64,000 bases of DNA from Microbacteriaceae bacterium VKM Ac-2854 (GCA_013205085.1 JABMLH010000003.1:248001-312000), one strand, 5' to 3'. Shown: positions 8,679-18,089, counted from the first letter of the stretch. The notes: generated from the letters alone by a model not told the origin. Program-made: numbers and translations.

Positions 8679-10067
8679 GTGGCTACCGACGAGGCCGAAT
8701 TCACTCAGGTGTTCCGCGGTTACGACCGCGAAGAGGTCGACAAGGCCATCCAGAGCCTGCGCCGCGAACTGATCCACGCGAACACGCAGTCGGCCGAGAA
8801 TTCGCGCGAGGTCAAGCGACTGAACGCGCGCATCAACGAGCTCGACACCGAACTCCAGCAGACGGGCATGCCCACCTACGCCGGTCTCGGCGCCAAGCTG
8901 GAGCAGACCCTCCGCGTCGCCGAGGAGCAGTCGAACCGGCTGATCGCGCAGGCCGAGATCGACACCACCCGCCAGCGCCGCACCATCCGCGAGGATGCGG
9001 ACCGGATCAGCGGCACCGCTCGGGCGGAGGCGGAGGCCCTCGTCACCGAGGCGCGCACCCGCGCCGGGCGGATGATCGACGAGGCGACCGCCCAAGCCAA
9101 CGCGACCGTCGGCAAGGCGGCGGATGACCGCGACGTGCTGACGCAGGACGCCGTTCGCGAGGCTGCAGCGATCCGCGGATCCGTTGCGACAGAGGCTGCG
9201 GAGACGCGCGCGACCGCGAAGCGCGAGGCCGCCGCGATCCGCTCCGAAGCCGCCCGCGAAGCCGCCGAGATGCGCGCCGTGGCCGCCCGCGAAGTGGAGC
9301 AGGCCCGCGACGAGGCGGCGGACCTGGTTCGCGAGAACGAACTCCTCCGCGCCGAGGTCGCCGCAGAACTCAAGCAGCTGCGCGCGACCGTCGCCGCCGA
9401 ACTCGCCGAGCAGCGGGCCGCCGTGGCGGCCGAAGCCGCCGCCGCCCGGGCCGACCTCGCGCGCGAGATCGCCCAGGCCCGCGCCGACCACGCCCAGGAG
9501 GCGGCCGCCCAGCGCGCGGAGCTCGACCGGGAGCGCGTCGCGACGATCGCGGAGATCGAAGCCGACGCGGCGCGGATGCGCACGAGCGCACACGATGAGG
9601 CCGCCGCGCAGGCTCGTGAGATCGAGCAGGCCCTCATCGACCTCGGCGTCGAACTGGCCGCTCGACGCGAGGAGGCCGACAAGGACTACCTCGCGCGGCA
9701 CCAGGAGGCCGTCGCCCAGACCCAGAAGTACCTCGACGAGTCGAACCTGCAGCTCGCGGACGCGATCCGCCGGGCGAACGACAAGCGGCTCGAGGCCGAC
9801 GCCCTGCGCAGCGACGTGCTCGCCGAGACGAGCGAGCTGCGCCGCTCGGCGCAGGATGAGGCCGACACCCTGCTGGGCGACGCCCGCACCCGCTCGCGCA
9901 GCATGATCACCGAGGCCGAGCAGCGGACCAAGAAGCTGGTGTCGGACGCGGAAGAGCGCCTGGACGCCATCCGCGTCGAGCGCGACGCGATCGCCGGGTA
10001 CGTGGAGGGGCTCAACGGCCTGATCGGGCACATCGGCGAACTCGGCCGACGCGACACCGACGACTAG
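8679..10067 (+). CDS. long DivIVA-domain coiled-coil protein
   Basis: 462 residues from GTG 8679, seven bases after GGAGGAG. Residues ~5-30 (FTQVFRGYDREEVDKAIQSL) match the membrane-binding DivIVA N-terminus. Almost all the rest is Ala/Glu/Arg-rich heptad sequence, so a very long coiled coil is expected. Such proteins form polar or septal scaffolds and filaments in actinobacteria. It is not a standard Wag31, which is shorter and lies beside the ftsZ cluster. An AI-2E-type exporter gene begins 19 bases after the stop, so the two are probably co-transcribed. The exact cellular role is inferred only from the domain. Confidence 0.82.
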   Translation: MATDEAEFTQVFRGYDREEVDKAIQSLRRELIHANTQSAENSREVKRLNARINELDTELQQTGMPTYAGLGAKLEQTLRVAEEQSNRLIAQAEIDTTRQRRTIREDADRISGTARAEAEALVTEARTRAGRMIDEATAQANATVGKAADDRDVLTQDAVREAAAIRGSVATEAAETRATAKREAAAIRSEAAREAAEMRAVAAREVEQARDEAADLVRENELLRAEVAAELKQLRATVAAELAEQRAAVAAEAAAARADLAREIAQARADHAQEAAAQRAELDRERVATIAEIEADAARMRTSAHDEAAAQAREIEQALIDLGVELAARREEADKDYLARHQEAVAQTQKYLDESNLQLADAIRRANDKRLEADALRSDVLAETSELRRSAQDEADTLLGDARTRSRSMITEAEQRTKKLVSDAEERLDAIRVERDAIAGYVEGLNGLIGHIGELGRRDTDD

Positions 10068-10086
10068 CGATTTCGCGAATCCGCAC

Positions 10087-11130
10087 GTGAAGATCCGCAA
10101 CGCCTTCCAGCTCGGTCTGGTGGGAAGCCTCGGAGTCGGACTCGGCATCCTGATCATCGACTCGATCAACTCGTTGGCGACCATCCTCACCTACGTCGGC
10201 GCCGCGTTGTTCATCGCGCTCGGCCTGGATCCGATCGTCACGTGGCTGGAGCGACGGCGCTTCCCGCGCTGGGCGGCGATCCTCACCGTTCTCGTCGCCG
10301 TTCTCGGCTCCGTCGCCGGGATCCTCGGACTCGTGGTGCCGATCATCGTCGATCAGGCGGCGCAGTTCTTCGCCCGGGTGCCCGATCTGGTGGCGACGAT
10401 CGAGTCGCAGGAGTGGATCGACGGTTTGAACACGCAGTTCGGCGCGGCGAACGTCGACGGCGTGCTCAGCTACGTCACGAACTTCCTGGAGAGCGCCGAT
10501 TACGCCTCCATCGCCACCGGTGCGCTGGCGGTAGGACTCACGGTGGCGAACTACCTGGTCGGTGCGCTGATCATCCTGATCCTGACCCTGTACTTCACGG
10601 CCTCGCTCAACTCCGTCAAGGGCGCGGTGTACCTGCTGGTGCCGGCCACGAAACGCGAGCGCTTCGTCGACCTCGCCGAGCAGATCATGGCCTCTGTCGG
10701 GCGGTACGTCACCGGACAGGTGGCGCTCGCCCTCTGCAACGGCCTGCTCAGCTTCTTCTTCCTCTCCCTGATCGGCGCCGAGCTGCCCGCCGTCTTCGCC
10801 GCCGTCGCGTTCCTGTTCTCCCTCGTGCCGCTGGTCGGTACGATCACCGGTTCGACCATCATCGTGCTGGTGCAACTGCTGCTCGCATCGCCCGCGACCG
10901 CGCTCACGGCGGCGATCTACTACCTCGTCTACATGCAGATCGAGGCCTACGTGCTGAGCCCGCGGATCATGAACCGTGCCGTAGCCGTGCCCGGCGCGAT
11001 CGTGGTGATCGCCGCCCTCGCCGGCGGCTCCTTGCTGGGTCCGCTCGGAGCCTTGGTCGCCATTCCTTTCGCCGCCGCGATGCTGCTGATCATCAAGCAG
11101 GTCGTGGTGCCGCGGCAGAGTTTGTTGTAG
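10087..11130 (+). CDS. AI-2E family transporter (PerM/YdiK type membrane protein)
   Basis: 347 residues from GTG 10087. Several hydrophobic helices (for example VGLGILIIDSINSL and GALIILILTLYFT) flank a soluble loop, and the C-terminal part carries GSLLGPLGALVAIPFAAAM, typical of this permease family. Family members export small molecules or ions; autoinducer-2 export is shown for only a few, so the substrate is unknown here. It probably shares an mRNA with the DivIVA-like gene. Confidence 0.85.
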   Translation: MKIRNAFQLGLVGSLGVGLGILIIDSINSLATILTYVGAALFIALGLDPIVTWLERRRFPRWAAILTVLVAVLGSVAGILGLVVPIIVDQAAQFFARVPDLVATIESQEWIDGLNTQFGAANVDGVLSYVTNFLESADYASIATGALAVGLTVANYLVGALIILILTLYFTASLNSVKGAVYLLVPATKRERFVDLAEQIMASVGRYVTGQVALALCNGLLSFFFLSLIGAELPAVFAAVAFLFSLVPLVGTITGSTIIVLVQLLLASPATALTAAIYYLVYMQIEAYVLSPRIMNRAVAVPGAIVVIAALAGGSLLGPLGALVAIPFAAAMLLIIKQVVVPRQSLL

Positions 11131-11172
11131 CGAATCTCCTCGTTCCTCGTCGATTCGCTGCGGTCGGCTGGG

Positions 11173-11342
11173 GCGGCGGTGCGGGTTTTCGGGCGCGGTT
11201 GCGATCGCGTACGACGATTCGCTGAAGACGCGAATCGCCGGTTACGCTCGCGCGGAGACGGTTGCGGATACAAGATCAGGGCCAGCAGCCTCCTCGAGCG
11301 GCGGTGCGGAATCTCGGGCGCGGTTACGCTCGCGCGGAGACG
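11173..11342. repeat. imperfect direct repeats in intergenic DNA
   Basis: CGGTTACGCTCGCGCGGAGA occurs at 11239 and again 82 bp later at 11321. A second motif, starting GCGGCGGTGCGG and ending GGGCGCGGTT, occurs at 11173 and again at 11298. The block lies between the exporter gene and the convergent hydrolase gene and has no credible ORF. Confidence 0.7.
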
Positions 11343-11354
11343 CCGGCTCGGCGC

Positions 11355-12080
11355 TCAGTCGGGGATTTCGAAGGTCGTCGGCAGTGGGAAGCGCGCCGGG
11401 GTGACGACGCGGACGATCTCGTCGAGCACGCGCCGGGTCTGCGTCTCGCCCACCCAGAGGTGCTTGCCTCCCTCGACCGGGATCAGCTCGATGTCGGGCA
11501 CGGATGCGAATCGCTCGGCGGCCTCCGCCGGCCGGAGGTAGTCGTCGAACTCCGGGATGAGGGCGACGAGTCGGCGTCGATCCCCCGCCCACGCGGCGAC
11601 ATCGTCGGGCTTCGCTCGGTGCAGCGGCGGCGAGAGCAGGATCGCGCCCTCGATGTCGAACCGGCGGCCGTACTTCAGCGCCAACTCCGTGCCGAACGAC
11701 CAACCGAGCAACCACGGCGACGGCAGCCTCCGCTCCGCGACGAAGGCCATCGCCGCAGCGACGTCGGCCTCCTCCGTCACGCCGTCACCGAACGCGCCGT
11801 CGCTGGTACCGCGCGGCGACGAGGTGCCGCGGGTGTTGAACCGCAGCACCGCGAGATCGGCGAGGGCGGGCAACCGCGCCGCCGCCTTGCGCAAGATGTG
11901 CGAGTCCATAAAACCGCCGTGCGTGGGCAGGGGGTGCAGGGTCACCAGCGTCGCGACCGGCTCCCGATGAAGCGGCGTCGCCAACTCGCCGACGAGCCGG
12001 AGCCCGTCCGCCGTCGCCAGCTCGATCTCTTCCCGCCGTGCCGGCAGCTCGATGCCGCCGCGGATCTCCACCGAGGTCAT
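11355..12080 (-). CDS. alpha/beta hydrolase
   Basis: 241 residues from ATG 12080. The alpha/beta-hydrolase landmarks are HPLPTHGG near residue 50 (oxyanion region), the nucleophile elbow GWSFGTE and a late His in EGGKHLW. It resembles the small dienelactone-hydrolase/KANL3-like group of lipases and esterases; the substrate is unknown. The ATG overlaps the stop of the upstream zinc-ribbon-like gene (ATGA), which fixes the start against a longer open frame to 12269. It ends an operon with the antiporter and zinc-ribbon genes upstream. Confidence 0.82.
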   Translation of the reverse strand: MTSVEIRGGIELPARREEIELATADGLRLVGELATPLHREPVATLVTLHPLPTHGGFMDSHILRKAAARLPALADLAVLRFNTRGTSSPRGTSDGAFGDGVTEEADVAAAMAFVAERRLPSPWLLGWSFGTELALKYGRRFDIEGAILLSPPLHRAKPDDVAAWAGDRRRLVALIPEFDDYLRPAEAAERFASVPDIELIPVEGGKHLWVGETQTRRVLDEIVRVVTPARFPLPTTFEIPD

Positions 12081-12382
12081 CGCGGACCACCGACCTTCCA
12101 ACAGTGTGTGTGCCAATGCCGCCGGCCGGCGAGCGAGGCGGAATCGCCCAGAGCCCCGTCGGCACGCCAGGTGACCAGGTGGGCGAGGCCCACGTCGATC
12201 GTGAGCGTACAGCCCGGGCAGACGTAGCTCTTCACCGCTTTCGCCGCCGAGATCGGCTGCACGTTCCATTCCCGGCCCTGACGGGTCTCGGTGCGGCGCG
12301 AGCCGACGAGCATCGGGGTGAAGTCGCGCTCGTCGTCGTCCCCGTCGCGCTTGCGGCCTCGGGGTCGATTGCTGCGCGGCAT
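12077..12382 (-). CDS. small conserved actinobacterial protein with Cys/His metal site
   Basis: 101 residues. A basic, charged N-terminus (MPRSNRPRGRKRDGDDDE) is followed by C55-x2-C58, H68 and the cluster H89-W-H91-T-H93-C94, which would form a zinc-binding site. Related actinobacterial proteins are often labelled ATP/GTP-binding, but no P-loop is visible, so that label is not supported. TAAACT lies six bases before the ATG, suggesting its own leaderless promoter. It lies 9 bases after the antiporter gene and overlaps the hydrolase gene by 4 bases. Confidence 0.72.
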   Translation of the reverse strand: MPRSNRPRGRKRDGDDDERDFTPMLVGSRRTETRQGREWNVQPISAAKAVKSYVCPGCTLTIDVGLAHLVTWRADGALGDSASLAGRRHWHTHCWKVGGPR

Positions 12383-12388
12383 GGCTCC

Positions 12389-12394
12389 AGTTTA
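12389..12394 (-). promoter_or_regulatory. -10 box for leaderless zinc-ribbon gene
   Basis: TAAACT (minus strand) is six bases before ATG 12382. The intervening GGAGCC could also act as a weak ribosome-binding site, so the leaderless reading is not certain. Confidence 0.4.
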
Positions 12395-14155
12395 GGAGTG
12401 CGAGGTGTCGTCCTGCTCAAGCCGCGACTCCTCCGCGTCCAGCATCGCCTGCGCCCGACGGAGCACCCGAGACGAGTACTCGCCACGGCTGCGCACCTCC
12501 AGCAGCGCCTCGCGCTCCGCGATCAGCACCGCGCGGCGCAGGTGCAGGTACTGGGCGTGCGGCCCGAGCGTCGACTCCTCCTCGGGGCGCTCGACCTGTT
12601 CCCAGGCCGCCGCCGAGCGCAGCAGCGTGTCGCGGCGCACGCGCTCCAGCACCTCGCGCGGAGGCTGCGACAGTGCCGGCAACGCGGCCACCGCCTCCGG
12701 AAGCGCCTGGATCCCGGTCGAGGCGACCTCGTCGAGCAGCATCGCCAGCTCGCGACGGTCCGCGACGCCGTCGCTGCCCTGAATACCGGTCAGCCGGATC
12801 AGCCACGGCAGCGTGCCGCCCTGCAGCAGCAACGTCACGACCGCAACGGTGAACGCGATCAGGATGAGCTGAGGGCGGTAGGGCGTCTCGGCCGGCAGCG
12901 ACTGCGCCGCCGCGACCGTTACGACCCCGCGCATCCCGGACCACGACAGCACCAGCCCGCCGCGCCAGCCGAATTCTTCGCTGGCCGAGGCGGCGAGGTC
13001 GTTCTCGCGACGCCGATAGACCCGTTCGGCACGCTGCTGGCGCCGTTGGAATCGCTCGTCGCCGCTCGCCCGGTTGCGCAGCCGCATCAGGCCTGCCGCC
13101 ATCCGCCGATTCGTCTTGCGTGCGTTGCGCCCCGAACGACGCAGCCATCCGAGCAGCGGCCACACGAACAGGAACCGCACCACGACGAGGATGGCCACCG
13201 TCGCGATCCCGAGCAGCACGGCGCGGTCCGCGCCCAGATCGTCGGCGTGCACCTCGGCGATCACGGCCTTGATCTCGCCGCCCATCAGCAGGAAGACGCC
13301 GTTCTCGAGGAGGAACTGGGCCGTGCGCCAGTTCACGCGTTCGCTGATCCGCGACGGCGAACTCAGGAACCGGGCGCTGTTGTGGCCGGTGTAGATGCCG
13401 ACCACAACTACGGCCAACACACCGGAGGCGCCCAACTCCTCCGCCGGGATGTAGGCCAAGAACGGCACGGCGAAGGAAACGGCCGTGTCGAGCACCGGGT
13501 CGCGCAGCTTCGAGCGGACGAACACGGTGATGAAGCCGATCACGAGGCCGAGTACCACGGCCATCACGACCGAGTAGCTGAACATCACGCCCACCTCGCC
13601 GAGGTCGATCGCGGCCTCCGCACCGGCACTCGCGCCGACCCCCACGACCGCGGCGGCGGTCGTCGCAGCCTTCAGCAGCACGAGCGCCGAGGCATCGTTC
13701 ACGAGGCTCTCGCCCTCGAGCACGGTCACGAGCCGCGGCGGGAGGCCGAGCCGCTTCGCGATCGCGGTCGCGGCGACGGCGTCCGTCGGGCTCACGACCG
13801 CACCGAGCGCGATCGCCGCCGGCAGGCTCAGCGCGGGCAGCACGGCGTAGAGGAACAGGCCGACGAGGAAGGCCGTGACCACCACCAGCAGCACCGAGAG
13901 CCCGAAGATCGAGCGCAGGTTCCTGCGGAAGTCGACCAGGGGCACCTGGATCGCGGCGGAGTACAGCAGCGGCGGCAGCACCCCCGCGAGGATCAGCTCG
14001 GGCCCGACCTCGATCGCGGGCACGCCCGGGAGGTAGGAGAAGCCGATGCCGACAACAACGAGAACCAGCGGCGCCGCGATGCCGAGTTTCGCCGCGAAGC
14101 GCGCCACCGTGACGACGGTGATGATCCCGACGACTCCGAGCAGCGCGTAATCCAC
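12392..14155 (-). CDS. Na+/H+ antiporter, CPA1 (NhaP-type) family
   Basis: 587 residues from GTG 14155. About twelve membrane segments fill residues 1-400, with the CPA1 ion-site motifs SPTDAVAATAIA and ESLVNDASALVLLK, plus MRGVVTVAAAQ near 430. A charged cytosolic tail of ~150 residues (LRRAVLIAEREALLEVRSRGEYSSRVLR) probably regulates activity. It exchanges cytosolic Na+ or K+ for protons across the cell membrane. TAACCT lies exactly six bases before the GTG, with no ribosome-binding site. A second antiporter of a different family, NhaA, is at 24700-26541. Confidence 0.92.
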   Translation of the reverse strand: MDYALLGVVGIITVVTVARFAAKLGIAAPLVLVVVGIGFSYLPGVPAIEVGPELILAGVLPPLLYSAAIQVPLVDFRRNLRSIFGLSVLLVVVTAFLVGLFLYAVLPALSLPAAIALGAVVSPTDAVAATAIAKRLGLPPRLVTVLEGESLVNDASALVLLKAATTAAAVVGVGASAGAEAAIDLGEVGVMFSYSVVMAVVLGLVIGFITVFVRSKLRDPVLDTAVSFAVPFLAYIPAEELGASGVLAVVVVGIYTGHNSARFLSSPSRISERVNWRTAQFLLENGVFLLMGGEIKAVIAEVHADDLGADRAVLLGIATVAILVVVRFLFVWPLLGWLRRSGRNARKTNRRMAAGLMRLRNRASGDERFQRRQQRAERVYRRRENDLAASASEEFGWRGGLVLSWSGMRGVVTVAAAQSLPAETPYRPQLILIAFTVAVVTLLLQGGTLPWLIRLTGIQGSDGVADRRELAMLLDEVASTGIQALPEAVAALPALSQPPREVLERVRRDTLLRSAAAWEQVERPEEESTLGPHAQYLHLRRAVLIAEREALLEVRSRGEYSSRVLRRAQAMLDAEESRLEQDDTSHS

Positions 14156-14161
14156 GCGTTC

Positions 14162-14167
14162 AGGTTA
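14162..14167 (-). promoter_or_regulatory. -10 box for leaderless antiporter mRNA
   Basis: TAACCT on the minus strand is six bases before GTG 14155. No ribosome-binding site lies between them. Confidence 0.55.
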
Positions 14168-14233
14168 GCGAGCCGGATCAGCGACTCACCCGGATCGCCT
14201 GTGCGCCGCCGCAGAAGCCGCGCAACGGGCCGA

Positions 14234-14932
14234 TCAATACCAGTTGTAGGACTCCGAGTGCGCCCACGCGCCGCAGGGCGATCCGTAGCGCCCGGTGATG
14301 TAGCCCAGGCCCCACGTGATCTGCGTCGCCGCATTCGTCTGCCAGTCGGCTCCGGCGGTGGCCATCTTGTTGCCGGGAAGCGCCTGCGGAATGCCGTAAG
14401 CGCCGCTGGAGGTGTTCTCCGCGTTGACGCGCCAGCCCGACTCGCGGTTCCAGAGGGAGACCAGGCAGTCGAACTCGCTGTCGGCCCACCCGCGGGCGAC
14501 GATCATCTCGTACGCGATGGCCTGCGCCGTGCCGGCCGAGGGGATGTCGGCCTTGGCCGCCGTCGAACTCGACGAGGAGGACGAGTCCTCCGTCTCCGTC
14601 GGCGTCGGAGTGGGGGTCGGCGTGGGAGTGGGTGACGGAGTCGCGCCGAACGCGTCGCGCGTCACCGTGGTCTCGTAGCTGCCGAGCACCTGCAGTCGCT
14701 GGGTGGGGTCGCCGTTGTACCGTTCCGGCTCGCGGTAGTACGGATCCGCGGTCGCCGTAGTGGTCGGGACGACCGCGGTACCCATCACGAAGCCCATGGC
14801 CGCGACGAACGCGAAGATCGCCAGCGGCACACGTGCCCGGGAGAGGGAACGACGCTTGGTGGCCTGACGCGGAACCGGAGCCCTTTCGGGCACCTGTGGC
14901 TGGGCGACGGCGGAGGAATCATGCTTACCCAT
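14234..14932 (-). CDS. secreted or anchored transglycosylase-like protein with Pro/Thr and Ser linker
   Basis: 232 residues from ATG 14932. A basic start is followed by a hydrophobic anchor/signal (~35-60, VPLAIFAFVAAMGFVMGT), then a low-complexity linker of PT repeats and a run of serines (~100-125). The C-terminal ~105 residues carry SLWNRESGWRVNAEN and GAYGIPQALPG, the lysozyme-like fold seen in aggregation-promoting factors and resuscitation-type proteins, with the Glu of NRESG as likely catalytic acid. It would cleave cell-wall glycan outside the membrane. A TTG at 14941 is possible, but TACCCT at 14944-14949 puts the transcript start between the two candidates. Confidence 0.82.
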   Translation of the reverse strand: MGKHDSSAVAQPQVPERAPVPRQATKRRSLSRARVPLAIFAFVAAMGFVMGTAVVPTTTATADPYYREPERYNGDPTQRLQVLGSYETTVTRDAFGATPSPTPTPTPTPTPTETEDSSSSSSSTAAKADIPSAGTAQAIAYEMIVARGWADSEFDCLVSLWNRESGWRVNAENTSSGAYGIPQALPGNKMATAGADWQTNAATQITWGLGYITGRYGSPCGAWAHSESYNWY

Positions 14933-14987
14933 TGATCTCAAAAGGGTAACGGATGCTCGCCGAATTGGCCAGAAGGAGCCGATCGGC

Positions 14988-15551
14988 TCAGCGAACCGCC
15001 AGCATCACGTCGACGACCGAGTCGAGCACCAGGTCGACCTGCGCCTCGGAGTAGCCACCCCGCTGCGGCTCGAACGACACGGTGCGCACATCGTCGGCCG
15101 AGAGCACCGAGCCGTCGCGGAAGTACCCCGAGATCCGATCGGCGAAGGCGTCGACCTGACGGATGTTGTAGCCGGTGGTCACCGAGCCGACCCGGTCGAA
15201 GCGTTCGCGCGACGGTCGGGCGAGCCGATTGACGATGACCTGCGCGGAGGCCCTGGCTTCCTCCAGCCACGCCTTCTCGCCTCGGGTGCGCACTGCGGCT
15301 TCACGCTCGCGTACCGCGAAGGCATCCTCGAGCCGCTCCAGCGCGGCGTCGACGTGGGGTGCGGAGTAGCCGCCCTTGCGGAGGGAGAAGGCGGTATTGC
15401 GCAGATCGGACGAGCTCAGCGGGCTCTCGCCGTCGGCGGCGGCGGCGTAGGCGGCGCGGGCCTCGGCGAGGAACTCGTCCACTTCGTCGGGGTCGTAGCC
15501 CGGGCGGGAATCGCGGGCGCGCGGAAAGGGTGCAGCGGTCACACGGGACAT
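14988..15551 (-). CDS. protein with two DivIVA-type short motifs
   Basis: 187 residues. Two copies of the DivI1A repeat are visible: FSLRKGGYSAPHVDAALERL (~55-80) and FEPQRGGYSEAQVDLVLDSV (~158-180). Between them is RPGYDPDEVDEFL-like and GYNIRQVDAFADRI sequence. The long coiled coil of true DivIVA is absent. Its function is unknown; a link to polar growth or wall synthesis is inferred from the repeats and from its place between the transglycosylase-like gene and cdsA. It is on the same strand as cdsA, 69 bases downstream. Confidence 0.8.
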   Translation of the reverse strand: MSRVTAAPFPRARDSRPGYDPDEVDEFLAEARAAYAAAADGESPLSSSDLRNTAFSLRKGGYSAPHVDAALERLEDAFAVREREAAVRTRGEKAWLEEARASAQVIVNRLARPSRERFDRVGSVTTGYNIRQVDAFADRISGYFRDGSVLSADDVRTVSFEPQRGGYSEAQVDLVLDSVVDVMLAVR

Positions 15552-15620
15552 TGTGCCACTCGGCGGCTGGACGGCCCAGCCACGGCTACGAGCACGGCTC
15601 GATTCGCGCGGGGCTGCAGC

Positions 15621-16649
15621 TCAGTGCACGAAGAGGAAATAGAGCACGTAGGCGGCAGCGGCCGACGGCAGGATCGAGTCGAGCCGGTCGAGGAAGCCGC
15701 CGTGTCCCGGCAGCCACGAGCTCATGTCCTTGATGCCGATGTCGCGCTTGATCAGCGATTCCGCGAGGTCGCCGAGGGTGGCCGTGCCGAGGATGACGAG
15801 GCCGAAGACCGCGCCGACCCACCACGGCTCACCCAGCATGAAGATCGCGAGCAGGATGCCGGCCACGACGCCCGCGACGGCGGCTCCCGCGAAGCCCTCC
15901 CACGTCTTCTTCGGGCTGACCCGCGGAGCCATCGGGTGCTTGCCCCAGGTGAGTCCGCTGGCGTAGGCGCCGGTGTCGACGACGATGACCAGGATCAGGA
16001 AGGCGAGAGTCCACCATTCGCCGCCCTCCTCGGAGACCAGCGTGATCGCGAAGCAACCGAGGAAGGTGACGTACAGCTGCACGAAGGCGCCGAGGCCCAT
16101 GTCGAGCAGCAATTCGCGGGCCGTCGAGCGCGTGCGGCCGACGAGCTGCTCCCCGAGCCGCCAGAGCGCGATGACGATCGAACCGGCGAGCACGGTGAGC
16201 CACGCACCGCTGATACCGAGGTAGTACGCGGCCGGAACGGCTGCCAGGGCGACGATCACGGTCGGAATCCGCGGGATGTCGCGCCCCGCGTGCCGTAGCG
16301 CGCCGGCGAGTTCCAGGGCCGCCAGCACAACGAGCATCCCGGCGAGCACCATAAAGAGCTCTTTGATCACGATGAGGCTGACCAGCATCAGCCCGCCGCC
16401 GACCAGGCCGATGCCGATCGCCGACACCAGATTGCGGCCCGTGCGGGCGGTGATCCGATCATTGGTCGCCTCCAGCTGAGCCCGAGTGGCCTCCAGCTGA
16501 CGCTCCACATCGGCCTTGCGCTGATGAGCCCGAGCGCGCAACTCCTCACGCGAGATCGGTTTCGCTCCGCGAACCGTTCGGCCCGCCACGGGCTCGACCG
16601 TGCGCGCGGACTCGACCGGTTCCGGACCGGCCCCCGACTCGTCGCTCAT
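15621..16649 (-). CDS. cdsA: phosphatidate cytidylyltransferase (CDP-diacylglycerol synthase)
   Basis: 342 residues from ATG 16649. CdsA converts phosphatidic acid and CTP to CDP-diacylglycerol, the precursor of all phospholipids here. The C-terminal signature SLIKRDIGIKDMSSWLPGHG, continuing GFLDRLDS, is complete, and about eight membrane helices precede it. The N-terminal ~85 residues form a hydrophilic tail with a short coiled coil (QRKADVERQLEATRAQL). The gene directly follows frr, the usual actinobacterial order rpsB-tsf-pyrH-frr-cdsA. A longer open frame reaches 16718, but MSDESG is the natural start. Confidence 0.95.
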   Translation of the reverse strand: MSDESGAGPEPVESARTVEPVAGRTVRGAKPISREELRARAHQRKADVERQLEATRAQLEATNDRITARTGRNLVSAIGIGLVGGGLMLVSLIVIKELFMVLAGMLVVLAALELAGALRHAGRDIPRIPTVIVALAAVPAAYYLGISGAWLTVLAGSIVIALWRLGEQLVGRTRSTARELLLDMGLGAFVQLYVTFLGCFAITLVSEEGGEWWTLAFLILVIVVDTGAYASGLTWGKHPMAPRVSPKKTWEGFAGAAVAGVVAGILLAIFMLGEPWWVGAVFGLVILGTATLGDLAESLIKRDIGIKDMSSWLPGHGGFLDRLDSILPSAAAAYVLYFLFVH

Positions 16650-16665
16650 CTCACCACCGCGAGGC

Positions 16666-17220
16666 CTAGACCTCGAGGAGCTCGGCTTCCTTGCGCTTAA
16701 GGGCTTCGTCGATCGCATCGACGTGGTGCTTCGTCACGGACTCGAGTTCCTTCTCGCCACGGGAGACCTCGTCGTCGCCGACCTCGCCCTTGAGCGAGTC
16801 CAGGTCGTCCTTGGCCTTGCGGCGGATGTTGCGCACCGCGACCTTGGCGTCCTCGGCCTTGGTCTTGACCAGCTTCACGAACTCCTTGCGACGGTCCTGG
16901 GTCAGCTCGGGGAGCGAGACGCGGATGATGTTGCCGTCGTTCGTGGGGTTCGCACCGAGGTTCGGCATGTCGCGGATGGCCTGCTCGATGTCACGCAGGG
17001 CGCTCTTGTCGTAGGGGGTGACCAGAAGCGTGCGCGCTTCCTGGTTCTGCAGCGAGGCGAGCTGCGCCAACGGGGTCGGCGTGCCGTAGTAGCTCACCAG
17101 CACCTTCTGGAACAGCGCGGGGTTGGCCCGACCGGTCCGCACGGTGGCGAAGTCTTCCTTCGCGACCGCGACGGCCTTGTCCATCTTCGAGGTCGCATCG
17201 GCGATAACATCCGCGATCAC
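16666..17220 (-). CDS. frr: ribosome recycling factor
   Basis: 184 residues from GTG 17220, set by AAGGAG six bases upstream. RRF splits post-termination 70S ribosomes together with EF-G. The family sequence is clear throughout: [41 protein letters not shown] and [13 protein letters not shown]. It follows pyrH with a 31-base gap and is followed by cdsA after 16 bases. Confidence 0.97.
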   Translation of the reverse strand: MIADVIADATSKMDKAVAVAKEDFATVRTGRANPALFQKVLVSYYGTPTPLAQLASLQNQEARTLLVTPYDKSALRDIEQAIRDMPNLGANPTNDGNIIRVSLPELTQDRRKEFVKLVKTKAEDAKVAVRNIRRKAKDDLDSLKGEVGDDEVSRGEKELESVTKHHVDAIDEALKRKEAELLEV

Positions 17221-17251
17221 AAGTAACTCCTTAGGGCTGTTTGTTTCGAGC

Positions 17252-17992
17252 TTAGTTGGAGACGAGCGTGCCGAGGTCCGCGCCACGGATGGCGGCGGCG
17301 ACGTTTCCGGCCGGTTCCATTCCGAACACCTGCATGGGCATCCGGTTGTCCATGCACAGGCTGAACGCGGTCGAGTCGACGACCTTGAGGCCCTTCTGCA
17401 GCGCCTCCTGGTACGTGACGTGCGAGAGCTTCTTGGCGTTCGCGTTCTTGCGCGGGTCGTCGTCGTAGACGCCGTCGACGCCGTTCTTGGCGACGAGCAC
17501 CACGTCGCAGTGCGTCTCCAGGGCGCGCTGCGCGGCGACGGTGTCGGTGGAGAAGAAGGGCAGGCCGGCGCCGGCGCCGAAGATCACGACGCGGCCCTTC
17601 TCCATGTGCCGGATCGCGCGGCGCGGGATGTACGGCTCGGCGACCTGGGTCATCGAGATGGCGGACTGCACCCGCGTCTCCGCGCCGGCCTGCTCCAAGA
17701 AGTCCTGCAGGGCGAGGGCGTTCATCACCGTGCCCAGCATGCCCATGTAGTCGGCGCGACCGCGATCCATGCCGCGCTGGGAGAGTTCCGCGCCGCGGAA
17801 GAAGTTACCGCCGCCCACAACGACGGCGACCTCGACCTCCTGCGCCGCCTCGGCGATCTCGCGCGCCAGAGCGCTGACCACATCCGGGTTCACGCCGAGC
17901 GTGCCGGCCCCGAAAGCCTCACCCGACAGCTTCAGGAGCACCCTGCGCCGCTTCTCGGTCTCGTTCTGCTGCGTCATCGTCTCGTCCGTCAT
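17252..17992 (-). CDS. pyrH: UMP kinase
   Basis: 246 residues from ATG 17992, preceded by GGGAGGAA. It phosphorylates UMP to UDP in pyrimidine synthesis. Amino-acid-kinase family motifs are [38 protein letters not shown] and the UMP/ATP site [13 protein letters not shown]. It lies between tsf, which ends in its own terminator, and frr. Confidence 0.97.
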   Translation of the reverse strand: MTDETMTQQNETEKRRRVLLKLSGEAFGAGTLGVNPDVVSALAREIAEAAQEVEVAVVVGGGNFFRGAELSQRGMDRGRADYMGMLGTVMNALALQDFLEQAGAETRVQSAISMTQVAEPYIPRRAIRHMEKGRVVIFGAGAGLPFFSTDTVAAQRALETHCDVVLVAKNGVDGVYDDDPRKNANAKKLSHVTYQEALQKGLKVVDSTAFSLCMDNRMPMQVFGMEPAGNVAAAIRGADLGTLVSN

Positions 17993-18089
17993 CGACGTTC
18001 CTCCCGTTGGCCCGTTCAAAGTTATCCCAGGCCGCGACCGAGCCGCGACCACATCCGCACCCCCGAGGGTGGCGAGTATCCGAACACAC

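Noticed and set aside
12038-14635. 865-codon plus-strand ORF
   Set aside because: It lies antisense to the clear Na+/H+ antiporter and its neighbours; the translation is Arg/Gln/His-rich shadow sequence typical of high-G+C DNA.
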